From the NCBI RefSeq assembly GCF_029893355.1, contig NZ_JARZAI010000004.1, positions 62,001 through 126,000 on the forward strand: a stretch of 64,000 bases of DNA. The letters are read 5' to 3'. Numbering within the stretch: position 1 is the stretch's first letter; the number at the start of each line of letters is the position of its first letter. The translations under genes and the position numbers were made by a program. This DNA comes from Kitasatospora sp. MAA4 (lineage in GTDB: Bacteria > Actinomycetota > Actinomycetes > Streptomycetales > Streptomycetaceae). The notes beneath the pieces are model-generated. The model searched no databases, was not told the DNA's origin, and saw only the letters and a list, made by a program, of their open reading frames with translations. Positions 33,580 through 42,291 of the stretch are shown here, in pieces.

Positions 33580-33786
33580 TCAGCCCAGCGCCTCGGCCTC
33601 CGCGCACACCGAGCAGCTGATCCGCCGGGCGCGGCGCGGCAGGGTGGACGCACCCGTGCCGCTGAGGTGATGGACGGTGTCCGGCAGCGCCCTCGCGTGC
33701 TCGGCGCACAGGCCGGCGCCGCAGTGGTGGCAGACGGCGAGGGCGGGGGTGGTCCGTTCGGCCGTGTGGCAGTCGTAGCAGTTCAT
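33580..33786 (-). CDS. DUF2180-family zinc-ribbon-like protein
   Basis: A 68-residue protein, MNCYDCHTAERTTPALAVCH followed by HCGAGLCAEHA and a C-terminal ISCSVCAEAEALG. Cys/His pairs (C3, C6, C19, H20/H21, C22, C27, H30) plus a terminal CxxC suggest one or two small zinc sites. DUF2180 proteins are common in streptomycetes with unknown role. GGAGCC precedes the start. It lies 31 bp downstream of the gene ending at 33818 and is likely the third gene of the minus-strand mannosidase transcript. Confidence 0.85.
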   Translation of the reverse strand: MNCYDCHTAERTTPALAVCHHCGAGLCAEHARALPDTVHHLSGTGASTLPRRARRISCSVCAEAEALG

Positions 33787-33817
33787 CGCCGGGCTCCGTT
33801 CGTCATCCTCCAGGCTC

Positions 33818-34531
33818 TCAGTGCCGGTGGTGGTTGTCCGGCTGGAACGGGTCGCCCGGGTGCTCCAGGCCCTCGACCAGGGTGAGCCGTTCGGCGCGGG
33901 TCCGGTCGAGCCAGCGGACGAAGGCGATCCGCTGGGCGCAGGCGCGCAGCTGCTCGGCCGGATCGGGGGCCGGGGACTGCTCGGCGGGGGGCTCCAGCAC
34001 TACCGCCGTCCAAGAGCCGACCGTGACCGGCTCTCCCGGCGGCGCGGCGCGCAGGGCGGCGGCGAGGTCGGTGGGGAGGGTGGCCGGGTCCGCGTCGAAG
34101 TCGCCGTCGGGGGTGCGGATCCGCCAGCGGGTGGGCGCCCGCTCTCCCGAGGAGGTGGCGGCACGGTAGGCGGCGAGCTCGGCCGGGGGCGCCGCGACCT
34201 CGGCGGTCACGGCGGCGAACACCGCGCGGACGGCTGCGCTGCCCTCGTAGGCGGCCGCCGCGATCGAGCCCAGCTCGACCGCCGCCCGCTGGTCCAGGCG
34301 CACCGGCGGGGCGGCGGCGCAGTCCAGGCCGCGCGCGGCGGCCTCGGCCCGGCACAGCTCCTCGGTCAGCAGCACCTGCGCCACCCAGCGGGTCAGCTGC
34401 CGGTCCTCCGCACTGCCCGGCGCCGGCAGCGCGGAGGCCCGCGGGCCCTCGCGCAACGCGGCGAGCCGGCGGTCGAGTTCGGCGCGCGGCAGTGGACACC
34501 CGTCCAGCAGGCCGAGCAGGCCCCCGCTCAC
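33818..34531 (-). CDS. Conserved hypothetical protein coupled to the GH38 gene
   Basis: A 237-residue, mainly helical soluble protein beginning VSGGLLGLLDGCPLPRAELD. It has an RRLAALREGPRASALPAPGS segment, an ARGLDCAAAPPVRLDQRAAV segment, and a C-terminus RTRAERLTLVEGLEHPGDPF ending in PDNHHRH. The end pattern is one I associate with streptomycete proteins formerly labelled malonyl transferase, but I cannot name a function. The GTG start overlaps the GH38 stop (GTGA), so it is translationally coupled and may assist mannosidase or oligosaccharide handling. Confidence 0.7.
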   Translation of the reverse strand: MSGGLLGLLDGCPLPRAELDRRLAALREGPRASALPAPGSAEDRQLTRWVAQVLLTEELCRAEAAARGLDCAAAPPVRLDQRAAVELGSIAAAAYEGSAAVRAVFAAVTAEVAAPPAELAAYRAATSSGERAPTRWRIRTPDGDFDADPATLPTDLAAALRAAPPGEPVTVGSWTAVVLEPPAEQSPAPDPAEQLRACAQRIAFVRWLDRTRAERLTLVEGLEHPGDPFQPDNHHRH

Positions 34532-37500
34532 GGCGCCACCACCAGCTCGACCGTGGGCGCGTACTGGCAGCGGCCGAACCACATGACCTTGGTGACCGCC
34601 CAGTAGGCGCCCGGGTCGGTGTCCGGCGGCGGCGCGACGTCGAAGCCGACCGTCCGCCGCTCCCCCGGCGCCAGGGTGAAGCCGCAGACCGGCGCACCGA
34701 TCGCCGCCCAGCTGCCCCAGGGCGAGACGGTCTGCAGCTCGCCGCGGATCTCGCCGCGCGTGCGGTTGGTGAGCACCACCTCCAGCCGGGCCCGCCCGCC
34801 GGGCGCCACCCGTACGCAGGGGGCGGCGGACTCCACCGACAGGCCGGTGTCGCGCCCGGTCGCAGCCCGGGTGCCCTGGGCCTGGCCCCAGCCGTCCGGG
34901 AGTTCGCCGACGGCCGGCAGCAGCTCGGGCAACTCGCCGACCGCGACGGTGGCGACGTCCTCGACCTGCTGGCCGCCGTACTCGGTGCGCACCGCGACGA
35001 AGTAGAGGCCGGGCTGCGCGTCGGCGGCCGGAGTGACGGTGACCGGGAAGCGCAGGTGCCCGGCTGCCTCCAGGCGGTAGGGGCGGCGGCGCAGGCCGAC
35101 CTGCCAGCCCGCCGGGGCGATCACCTCGGCGGTGCCCTCCACCGCCGCGTCCCGCAGGTGCGAGGCGAGGACCACGGACAGTTCGAGTTCCACGGCTAGC
35201 TGACGGACCGTCAGGAGCCCCGGGCTCACGCCCACCGAGACCGGCAGGTAGCCCATCGGGGCGGGGCCGCGGTTGTGCAACCAGTAACGGGCGTGGACGG
35301 GTTGGGCGATCTCACCGATCGGGCCGAGCGGCTCGCAGGCAGTCACGGCCTCGGTCGGCCGGGCAGTGAAGGTGGCCACCTGGGCGCCTGCCAGCGGGAG
35401 TTCACCGTCCACCGGCTCCTGCGGCCGTTCCAGCAGGTCGGCCCGGTGCAGGTCGGCGAGCCCCAGTGCGCCGCTCAGTCGGGCGGTGCTTCCCAGGCCG
35501 GTGGATTCGACCAGCCGGATCGTGACGCCGGCCGCCGGGTCGAGGACGGCGGCGGACCCGCAGGCGATCGGATTGCCGGTCGGCTTGAGGCTGCTGAGGC
35601 GCACCTCGCGCGCGGGCTCCACCCGCAGCCACGACCGGGTGGCCGGCAGCGGCCCGTCGTGGGCGGGGACCAGCCGGGTGAGCAGCGCGTGGTTGAACTC
35701 CTGGCCCTGCGCGGGCAGCGCCAGGGCCCGCCAGTCGCCCGCACCGGAGACCAGGGCGTAATTGAAGTCGTGGGTCCAGCGCTGGAGTTGGAAGGAGGAG
35801 CCGTCCACGGCGGTGCGCCGGGGCGGATCGATCCAGACGCCGGAGGGCCAGCCGGTGCAGGAGCGCAGCAGTGACAGGTGCAGGGCGCCGGTGGGATCGA
35901 CGGCGAAGCCGGGCAGGCCGTAGGTGAGCAGCGCGGCGGTGTGGTCGGTGAGCTGCTCGGAGGCCGGGAGTTCGCCCGGGCAGACGGCTTCGATCCGGGC
36001 ATCGGCGAGGTCGGCGGCCAGCGCGGCGGGGTCGGTGACCAGCAGGGCGGGCAGCGTACGCAGGTCGCGCAGGTCGGCGTTGGGCTGCCAGACCTCGGTC
36101 AGCGGCTTCTCGGCCGGCACCCAGACCCGGCCGCGGGCGGCCAGCACGGTCGCGTACTCGGCGCCGGCCCGCTCCAGCACCTCCGCCGCCGCGGCGCTCT
36201 CCTCGGGGCCGCCGAGGACGATCCGGAAGTCCGGCAGGTTGGAGTCGACGTCGAGCCAGCCGTAGCGGGAGCCGTCGGCGCTCGCGGTGGTCGCGGTGAC
36301 GCCGGCCCGGGCGAGCGCCACCACCAGGTCGCGGGCGTCGGCGGCGTCCGCCTGCCGGGGGACGATCACCTCGGCGACGCCCAGCGCGCGCTCGCCCAGC
36401 GCGGCGCCGTCCGGGTCGGTGAGGGTGACGCGGGCGGTGGCGCCGAGGCCGAACCAGGTGTTCGCGGGGTTGTCGAGGGTCCACGGCGCCTCGGCCACGT
36501 CCACGTCGGGCAGCGCGAAGCCGCGGCCGACCACGGCGTCGGCGACCTCGCTGACCGGCAGCGTGCCCGGCAGGTCGAGCGGGAAGCGCAGCCGCAGCAG
36601 GCGGTCGGCACCGGCGTGGTCGACCACCCGGGTGCGGCAGTCGACGCGGTCGGCGCCGTGCCACAGGGTGACGGTCTGCTCGTAGGCCAGGCCGTCGACC
36701 GTCCCGCCGATCACCAACCGCTCGCCCAGCGGTCCGACCTCGCGCCGCACCGCGCCCGCGCTCTCGCGCGACCCCAGCACCGGGCCCTTGGGCAGCAGGT
36801 GCCAGGGGCCCTCGCCGAAGTCGGGGTGCTGCGGGTACTCCTCGTACATCCGCAGCTCGTTGCCGACCTGGCCGGAGCGGATCAACTCCCGTCCGTGCAG
36901 CTTGTCGTGGACGCTGCTGAGGCCGCCGCCGCGGGCGGGGTCGGCGGTGACCCGGTAGCGATCGTTCTCGGCCGTCAGCCCTTCAGCGTTTTCCCACAGG
37001 GCATCTGACGTTCCGTCAACCAGGCGCCAGGTGCGCCAGCCCAGCGCGGGGACGCACTCGGCGTGGAAGGTGAGCGTGCCGCGGTCCAGCGCGCAGGCCA
37101 CCGGTGCGCCGCTGTCGTCCAGCACCTGGACCTCGGGCGACTGCGCGGGGAGGCGGACGGAGACGGTGCCGGAGCGGTCGAAGGAGAGGGTGTTGGCCAC
37201 CACGACGGCCTGCCCCTCGCCGCGGGTGTCGATCCGGCCGACCAGCGCGTCCAGCGCCGTGTCGCGCACCTGCGCGGCGAGGTCGTGAGCCTCGCGCCAG
37301 CCGCCGAGCAGGTCGAGGTAGACCTGGTCGGACTCCGAGCCGGTGATGGCGTCGTGGTGGGCGCCGTAGGCGAGGTGGCGCCAGACCTTGTCGAGGGCCG
37401 CCTGAGGGTATCCGCCCAGGCCCTGCAGCGAGGCCAGCACGGCGAGCTTCTCCGCATCCAATGCGGCGACCTCGCCCGCGCGTTGGGCCTGCTTGGTGTC

Positions 37501-38724
37501 GATGTAGGAGACGTCCTTGCCGGTGTACACCGGGTTCATGTCGCGGGTCTGCGGGCTGGGACGGCGGCCGTCGGCGGCGAGTTCCTCGCGGACGGCGGTG
37601 AGGAAGTCGCGCGGGACGGCGCAGACGAAGCGCGGCCACACGTACCTGGCGGCCCAGGAGCGGTGGATCTCGGTGACCCACTTGTTCGGCGGGGTGTAGT
37701 CGGTGCCGACCGGGAGCAGCAGGTTCTTCGTCGCGCCGACCGGCCTGAGCTTGCGGTACAGCTCGTAGACGGCCGCCTCGGCGGTGGCCAGATCGGCGGA
37801 GGAGTCCATCCACCAGCCGGCCGAGTAGTGGTTGGGCATGTAGTGGGTGAGCACGCCGCGTCCCGAGGGCGAGATCCACTCGAACTCGCTGGGGAACTGC
37901 ATGACGGTCGCGTCGTCCTTGGCCTGCCGGAAGTTCTTCTGGATCGGGCCCCACTGGTGGAACGGGCCGCGCGCCCAGGCGCTGCCGGTCAGGCCTGCCT
38001 CCGCCAAGTAGCCCGGGAACTGCGGGTCGTGGCCGAACACGTCCAGCTGCCAGGCGGTCTGCGGGTCGCCGCCGAGGATGTCGCGCTGGTAGCCGATGCC
38101 GTGGACGATGTTGCGGATCGTCGTCTCGGCGCCGGTCAGGTTGGTGTTCGGCTCGTTGTAGGTGCCCCCGACCAGTTCGACCTGGCCGCGCTCCAGGAGC
38201 CGGCGCAGGTCCGCCCGGCGCTCCGGGTGCTGGTCGAAGTAGGGCTTGAGGTAGTCGACTTCGGCCAGCACGAACTTGTAGACCGGGTCGCGCATGGCCA
38301 GTTCGAGGTGGGCGTCCACCAGGGCGAAGCCGTTGCGCTCCCAGAGCGGCCGGGTGGTGGCGTCGCCGGAGAGCAGCTCCCAGGGGGAGGTGTAGGCGGC
38401 CTGGGTGTTCCACCAGACCGGGTCGTAGTGGAAGTGCGAGACCAGGTACATGGTCCAGCCGGGCTCGGCAACGGTGACGACGGCCTCGACGCGGGCCGGG
38501 CCGGCCGAGACGGTGACCGGGAGCTCGGTGCCGGGCGCCGCGTCCGCCACGTCGAGCGGGACCTCGACCGTGCCCGTGCCGGTCGCCTCGCCGCGCACGC
38601 CCGGTCCCTGGACGGTGATCGAGGTGGGCGGTCCGTCGAGCACCACCCGCAGCACCTGGCGCGGCGCGTGGGCGGTGCCGACGAACAGGTCGGTGCATTC
38701 GACGGCGGTGATGGTGACCGGCAC
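34528..38724 (-). CDS. GH38 alpha-mannosidase, large multidomain form
   Basis: A 1398-residue cytoplasmic-looking enzyme (no signal peptide). An N-terminal beta domain (1-90) precedes the GH38 catalytic domain: the zinc ligands lie in MYLVSHFHYDPVWWNTQAAY (about residue 95), the nucleophile Asp in TAWQLDVFGHDPQFPGYLAE (about 227), and further YVWPRFVCAVPRDF and HDAITGSESDQVYLD follow. The rest is the usual beta-sandwich half plus a C-terminal NEW3-like domain (RLEVVLTNRTRGEIRGELQT). GH38 retains configuration and trims alpha-mannosyl residues; at this length it resembles streptomycete and deinococcal large forms. GTG 38724 follows GAGAGG with 8-nt spacing. A LacI-blocked promoter lies 115 bp upstream. 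Confidence 0.9.
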   Translation of the reverse strand: MPVTITAVECTDLFVGTAHAPRQVLRVVLDGPPTSITVQGPGVRGEATGTGTVEVPLDVADAAPGTELPVTVSAGPARVEAVVTVAEPGWTMYLVSHFHYDPVWWNTQAAYTSPWELLSGDATTRPLWERNGFALVDAHLELAMRDPVYKFVLAEVDYLKPYFDQHPERRADLRRLLERGQVELVGGTYNEPNTNLTGAETTIRNIVHGIGYQRDILGGDPQTAWQLDVFGHDPQFPGYLAEAGLTGSAWARGPFHQWGPIQKNFRQAKDDATVMQFPSEFEWISPSGRGVLTHYMPNHYSAGWWMDSSADLATAEAAVYELYRKLRPVGATKNLLLPVGTDYTPPNKWVTEIHRSWAARYVWPRFVCAVPRDFLTAVREELAADGRRPSPQTRDMNPVYTGKDVSYIDTKQAQRAGEVAALDAEKLAVLASLQGLGGYPQAALDKVWRHLAYGAHHDAITGSESDQVYLDLLGGWREAHDLAAQVRDTALDALVGRIDTRGEGQAVVVANTLSFDRSGTVSVRLPAQSPEVQVLDDSGAPVACALDRGTLTFHAECVPALGWRTWRLVDGTSDALWENAEGLTAENDRYRVTADPARGGGLSSVHDKLHGRELIRSGQVGNELRMYEEYPQHPDFGEGPWHLLPKGPVLGSRESAGAVRREVGPLGERLVIGGTVDGLAYEQTVTLWHGADRVDCRTRVVDHAGADRLLRLRFPLDLPGTLPVSEVADAVVGRGFALPDVDVAEAPWTLDNPANTWFGLGATARVTLTDPDGAALGERALGVAEVIVPRQADAADARDLVVALARAGVTATTASADGSRYGWLDVDSNLPDFRIVLGGPEESAAAAEVLERAGAEYATVLAARGRVWVPAEKPLTEVWQPNADLRDLRTLPALLVTDPAALAADLADARIEAVCPGELPASEQLTDHTAALLTYGLPGFAVDPTGALHLSLLRSCTGWPSGVWIDPPRRTAVDGSSFQLQRWTHDFNYALVSGAGDWRALALPAQGQEFNHALLTRLVPAHDGPLPATRSWLRVEPAREVRLSSLKPTGNPIACGSAAVLDPAAGVTIRLVESTGLGSTARLSGALGLADLHRADLLERPQEPVDGELPLAGAQVATFTARPTEAVTACEPLGPIGEIAQPVHARYWLHNRGPAPMGYLPVSVGVSPGLLTVRQLAVELELSVVLASHLRDAAVEGTAEVIAPAGWQVGLRRRPYRLEAAGHLRFPVTVTPAADAQPGLYFVAVRTEYGGQQVEDVATVAVGELPELLPAVGELPDGWGQAQGTRAATGRDTGLSVESAAPCVRVAPGGRARLEVVLTNRTRGEIRGELQTVSPWGSWAAIGAPVCGFTLAPGERRTVGFDVAPPPDTDPGAYWAVTKVMWFGRCQYAPTVELVVAP

Positions 38725-38836
38725 GGGTCGATCCTCTCTGAGGGACGTTCGAGCGGTATCAGTCAGGCAGCGGAGCGGCTGTTCGTCACCCCATCGGCCG
38801 CGCCCACGCTGCCGTCGTCGGCACTGCGCTGACTGG

Positions 38837-38865
38837 ACGCTAAAGCGATTTAGTTCACCCGTCAA
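38837..38865 (-). promoter_or_regulatory. Promoter of the GH38 operon with embedded LacI-type operator
   Basis: On the minus strand a -35 TTGACG (38865-38860) and -10 TAGCGT (38842-38837) are exactly 17 bp apart. The spacer and -10 contain the 14-bp CG-centred near-palindrome CTAAATCGCTTTAG (38853-38840), the classic LacI-family operator form with one mismatch between halves. A bound repressor would block RNA polymerase. Predicted transcription start near 38830. Confidence 0.75.
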
Positions 38866-38903
38866 TGCTTCGGCCCATGCCGCCGGGGCGCCGCACACTC
38901 AGC

Positions 38904-38922
38904 AGCGCGCTCAACGCGCGCT
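38904..38922 (-). terminator. Small hairpin at the end of lacI
   Basis: AGCGCGC / GCGCGCT arms with a 5-nt loop overlap the first base of the lacI stop codon. Could separate lacI from the GH38 promoter just downstream. Confidence 0.35.
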
Positions 38923-39941
38923 CAGCCGCGCGGGACCGCGGTGCTCTCGCGGACCGTCAGGCGCGGGGTGGGCGTCTTGAGGTCCACCGCGGCCGACGGG
39001 TCGTCGATCACCGCGAGCAGCGCCCGGGCGACCTGCTCGCCCAGCAGGAAGGTGTCCCGGGAGAGCGCGGTGAGCGGCGGGTGGACGATCCGGGCCAGCA
39101 CCGAGTCGTCGAAGGAGACGATGGACAGCTCGCCGGGCACCGACACGCCCATCTCGGTGGCCACGCCGAGGCCGGCCACCGCCATCACGTCGTTGTCGTA
39201 GATGATCGCGGTCGGCCGCTCGCGGCGGGCCAGCAGCGTCCGGGTCGCGGCCGCCCCCTCGGCGTCGCTGAAGTCGGTGGGCAGCGAGAGCGCCTCGCTC
39301 AGACCCAGCCGCTTCGCCGCGTCGCGCAGCGCGCGGATCCGGCGCTGGGTGTGCTGGAAGGCCGGCAGTCCGGCCAGGTGCGCGATCCTGCGGTGGCCGA
39401 GCGCGGCCAGGTACTCCACGATCGACAGCATCGCCTCGCGGTCGTCGGCCCACACGCTGGGCAGCCTGCCGTGCCGGCCGGGACCGCCCAGCACCACGGT
39501 GGGAATGCCGAGTTCCTCCAGCACCTCGATGCGCGGGTCGCGCACCTGGAGGTCGACCAGGACGAAGCCGTCCACCCGATGCTCGGAGGCCCAGCGCCGG
39601 TACACCTCGATCTCGGCGGCGGTGTCCTCGACCACCAGCAGCTGCAGCGCGGTCGAGCGCACCGAGAACTCGGCCTGCAACCCGGAGAGCAGCTGGGCGA
39701 AGAAGGGCTCCACCCCGACCGTGCGGGCCGGACGGGCCAGCACCAGGCCGACCGCCCCGGCGCGCGCACCGCCCAGTGCCCGGGCCGCGCTGTGCGGACG
39801 CCACTTCATCCGCTCGGCGATCAGCAGGATCCGCTGCCGGGTCTCCTCGCTGACCCCTGGGCGCCCGTTGAGAGCGAACGACACCGCGCCCTTGGACACC
39901 CCTGCCTCGCGGGCGATGTCGGCGATCGTCGGCCTGCTCAT
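38922..39941 (-). CDS. LacI-family repressor of the mannoside locus
   Basis: A 339-residue regulator: the N-terminal HTH RPTIADIAREAGVSKGAVSF with the hinge RPHSAARALGGARAGAVGL, then a periplasmic-binding-protein-like sugar domain with DGFVLVDLQVRDPRIEVLEE, PTAIIYDNDVMAVAGLGVAT and GELSIVSFDDSVLARIVHPP. Sugar binding should relieve repression. ATG 39941 is chosen for the classic MSRPTIADIA start, with GAGAGGAAA upstream. It sits between the left and right catabolic units, both of which carry operators matching the LacI class. Confidence 0.93.
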   Translation of the reverse strand: MSRPTIADIAREAGVSKGAVSFALNGRPGVSEETRQRILLIAERMKWRPHSAARALGGARAGAVGLVLARPARTVGVEPFFAQLLSGLQAEFSVRSTALQLLVVEDTAAEIEVYRRWASEHRVDGFVLVDLQVRDPRIEVLEELGIPTVVLGGPGRHGRLPSVWADDREAMLSIVEYLAALGHRRIAHLAGLPAFQHTQRRIRALRDAAKRLGLSEALSLPTDFSDAEGAAATRTLLARRERPTAIIYDNDVMAVAGLGVATEMGVSVPGELSIVSFDDSVLARIVHPPLTALSRDTFLLGEQVARALLAVIDDPSAAVDLKTPTPRLTVRESTAVPRG

Positions 39942-39958
39942 CGTGGGGGTTTCCTCTC

Positions 39959-40027
39959 TTGACACCTCTATCGAGCTGGAGCATAGTCCACAGGCAGGAG
40001 CTGGACCGGTTTAGTAAACCGCTCCAG
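39959..40027 (+). promoter_or_regulatory. Promoter and double LacI-type operator of the ABC/GH operon
   Basis: A near-consensus promoter TTGACA (39959-39964), 17-bp spacer, CATAGT (39982-39987) points rightward, with start near 39994. Immediately downstream is a 27-bp inverted repeat (40001-40027) with CGGTTTAGTAAACCG at its core. It can be read as two overlapping 14-mers, CTGGACCGGTTTAG and GTAAACCGCTCCAG, each with a central CG and each matching the GH38 operator at 10 of 14 positions. Placement just after the start site suits repression. Confidence 0.75.
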
Positions 40028-40100
40028 AAACTTCCGCCAACTCGCCCCCCGCCTGCGCACCCCTTGGGCAGGCCCGGCCGGGCAGGATCAGGAGATCTCC

Positions 40101-41393
40101 ATGCCAGGAATCCGAGCAGGCCTCGCCCTCGCCGCGATCGCGGCGGCCTCGCTCACCGGGTGCGGCGTCGGCGGTGCCGGCTCCACCGCGTCCCAGCAGA
40201 CCGTGGCCTCCGACGCCCAGCTCAAGGGCACCATCACCTTCCAGACCTGGTCGCTGAAGAACGACAAGTTCACGCCCTACTTCACCGCCCTGATCAAGGA
40301 CTTCGAGACCCAGCACCCGGGCACCACGATCACCTGGGTGGACCAGCCGGGCGACGGCTACGCCGACAAGGTGAGCAGCCAGGTCACCAGCGGCAGCCTC
40401 CCCGACGTGATCAACCTCCCGCAGGACATCGCGCACTCGGTCGCCAAGGTCGGCGGACTGCTCGACCTCACCAAGAACGTGCCCACGCTGGCCCAGGACT
40501 ACGTGCACAGCGGCGTGGCCGCCTACACCTACCCCGATCTGGGCAGCGACGGCTTCGCCTTCCCCTGGTACCTGGGCACCGACGTCAGCTACTGGAACAA
40601 GGCGATGCTGCAACGCGACGGCCTGGACCCGGCCAAGCCGCCCAGGACCTTCGACGAGCTGGTCGCCCAGGCCAAGGTCATGCACGACGCCTCCGGCGGC
40701 AGGGACTACCTGATGAGCCGCCCGCCCGGACTCTCCGACATCGTCAACTCCGGTACTCCACTGATGACTTCGGACGGCAGGACGTTCGCCTTCAACACCG
40801 CCGGCGCCGCCGCCATGCTGGACAAGTACACCGCCGCCTACGCGGCCGGCTACCTGCCCTCCAACGTGCTCACCAGCACCTACGAGGGCAACTCGGCGCT
40901 CTTCACCAAGCAGGAGGTGGCCTGGACCACCGGCGGCGGCAACTACATCGAGAGCACCCTGCAGAGCAACCCGAGCCTGGCCCCGCAGATCGTCCCCTCC
41001 CCCGCCCTGGACACCGCCCCGCTCTACGTGCAGGGCATCTCGGTGGCGGCCAGGAGCAGGAACCTGCCGCTCGCGCTGGCCTTCGGCAGATTCGTCACCG
41101 ACGACGCCAACCAGAAGGCCTTCATCAAGCTGGCCCCCGGCTTCCTGCCCGGCAGCGCCGCCTCGGCCGCGGACCCGGCCTACAGCAGGAGCGACGGCAC
41201 CGCGCAGGGCGACGCCTCGGTGATCGCCTACCAGGACATGCAGAAGGCAGTGATCTTCACCCCGCCGGTGTGGACGGACGCCATGAACACCTTCCTCAAC
41301 CAGCAGGTCGCCCTCGCGATGACCGGCAAGGAGCCGGCCGAGCAGGCGCTGGACAACGCCGTCAACCGGGCGAACCAGCTGCTCGGCCAGTGA
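40101..41393 (+). CDS. Sugar ABC importer substrate-binding lipoprotein
   Basis: A 430-residue family-1 extracellular solute-binding protein: short signal GLALAAIAAASLTGCGVGG (lipobox LTGC, Cys about 21), ITFQTWSLKNDKFTPYFTAL, YADKVSSQVTSGSLPDVINL, GFAFPWYLGTDVSYWNKAML and WTTGGGNYIESTLQSNP. It binds an oligosaccharide outside the membrane and hands it to the two permeases that follow. Operon context points to mannosides. First gene of the LacI-controlled rightward operon. Confidence 0.92.
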   Translation: MPGIRAGLALAAIAAASLTGCGVGGAGSTASQQTVASDAQLKGTITFQTWSLKNDKFTPYFTALIKDFETQHPGTTITWVDQPGDGYADKVSSQVTSGSLPDVINLPQDIAHSVAKVGGLLDLTKNVPTLAQDYVHSGVAAYTYPDLGSDGFAFPWYLGTDVSYWNKAMLQRDGLDPAKPPRTFDELVAQAKVMHDASGGRDYLMSRPPGLSDIVNSGTPLMTSDGRTFAFNTAGAAAMLDKYTAAYAAGYLPSNVLTSTYEGNSALFTKQEVAWTTGGGNYIESTLQSNPSLAPQIVPSPALDTAPLYVQGISVAARSRNLPLALAFGRFVTDDANQKAFIKLAPGFLPGSAASAADPAYSRSDGTAQGDASVIAYQDMQKAVIFTPPVWTDAMNTFLNQQVALAMTGKEPAEQALDNAVNRANQLLGQ

Positions 41394-41418
41394 TCCCCGA
41401 GGCATCCGGGAGGCGACG

Positions 41419-42291
41419 ATGACGTCCCACCGCTGGTACACCCCCTGGCTGTTGATCGCCCCGGCGCTGCTCTGGCTGGCCGTCTTCAGCCTCTGGCCCG
41501 CGATCAACACCGGTGTGCTCTCCTTCACCGACGTGCACACCCTCAGCGGCGGTCGGTTCATCGGCGTGCACAACTACGCCCTGATGTGGCACGACCCGCA
41601 GCTGCGCGACGCGATCCTCAACACGCTGATCTTCATGGCGGTCTGCGTCCCGCTGCTGACCTTCCTGCCACTGCTGCTCGCCCTGCTGGTGCAGCGCACG
41701 CTGCCCTTCATGGGCTTCTTCCGGACCGTGTTCTACTTCCCGGTGATCGCCTCGGCCGTGGTGGTGGCGCTGATCTGGCAGTGGCTGCTGGACGACCGCG
41801 GCCTGGTCAACGGGCTCGGCAGGCAGGCCGGCCTGCTCCACGGCGCCCTGCCGTTCCTCACCGACCGCTGGCTACTGCTGTTCAGCGCCATCGCCCTGAC
41901 GGTCTGGAAGGGCCTGGGCTACTACATGGTGCTCTACCTGTCCGCGCTCGGGAACGTCCGCCGCGAGCTGCACGAGGCGGCCGCGGTGGACGGCGCCGGG
42001 ACCGTCCGCCGGTTCTGGGCGGTGACCGTTCCCGGGGTACGCGGCACCATGGCGCTGGTCTCGGTGCTGATCGCGGTCAACGCCATGCGCGTCTTCTCCG
42101 AGCTGTACATCCTCGGCGGGCGCACCGGCGGGATCGGCGGCCAGGACGTGTCGCTGGTGATGCTGATCCAGCAGGCCGCCGCGGGCAGCGACGGCCGGAT
42201 CGGCTACGCGTCCGCGCTCAGCGTGCTGCTCTTCGTCCTGACCATCGGCCCGCTGCTGCTCCTGGCGCGCTGGAACCGGAGGACCGACTGA
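41419..42291 (+). CDS. Sugar ABC importer permease (MalF/UgpA type)
   Basis: A 290-residue polytopic protein with six TM segments and the ATPase-contacting EAA loop ELHEAAAVDGAGTVRRFWAV near residue 185. It pairs with the next permease. The ribosome site is weak (GGGAGGCG upstream of ATG 41419). The stop overlaps the next start (TGATG). Confidence 0.92.
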   Translation: MTSHRWYTPWLLIAPALLWLAVFSLWPAINTGVLSFTDVHTLSGGRFIGVHNYALMWHDPQLRDAILNTLIFMAVCVPLLTFLPLLLALLVQRTLPFMGFFRTVFYFPVIASAVVVALIWQWLLDDRGLVNGLGRQAGLLHGALPFLTDRWLLLFSAIALTVWKGLGYYMVLYLSALGNVRRELHEAAAVDGAGTVRRFWAVTVPGVRGTMALVSVLIAVNAMRVFSELYILGGRTGGIGGQDVSLVMLIQQAAAGSDGRIGYASALSVLLFVLTIGPLLLLARWNRRTD

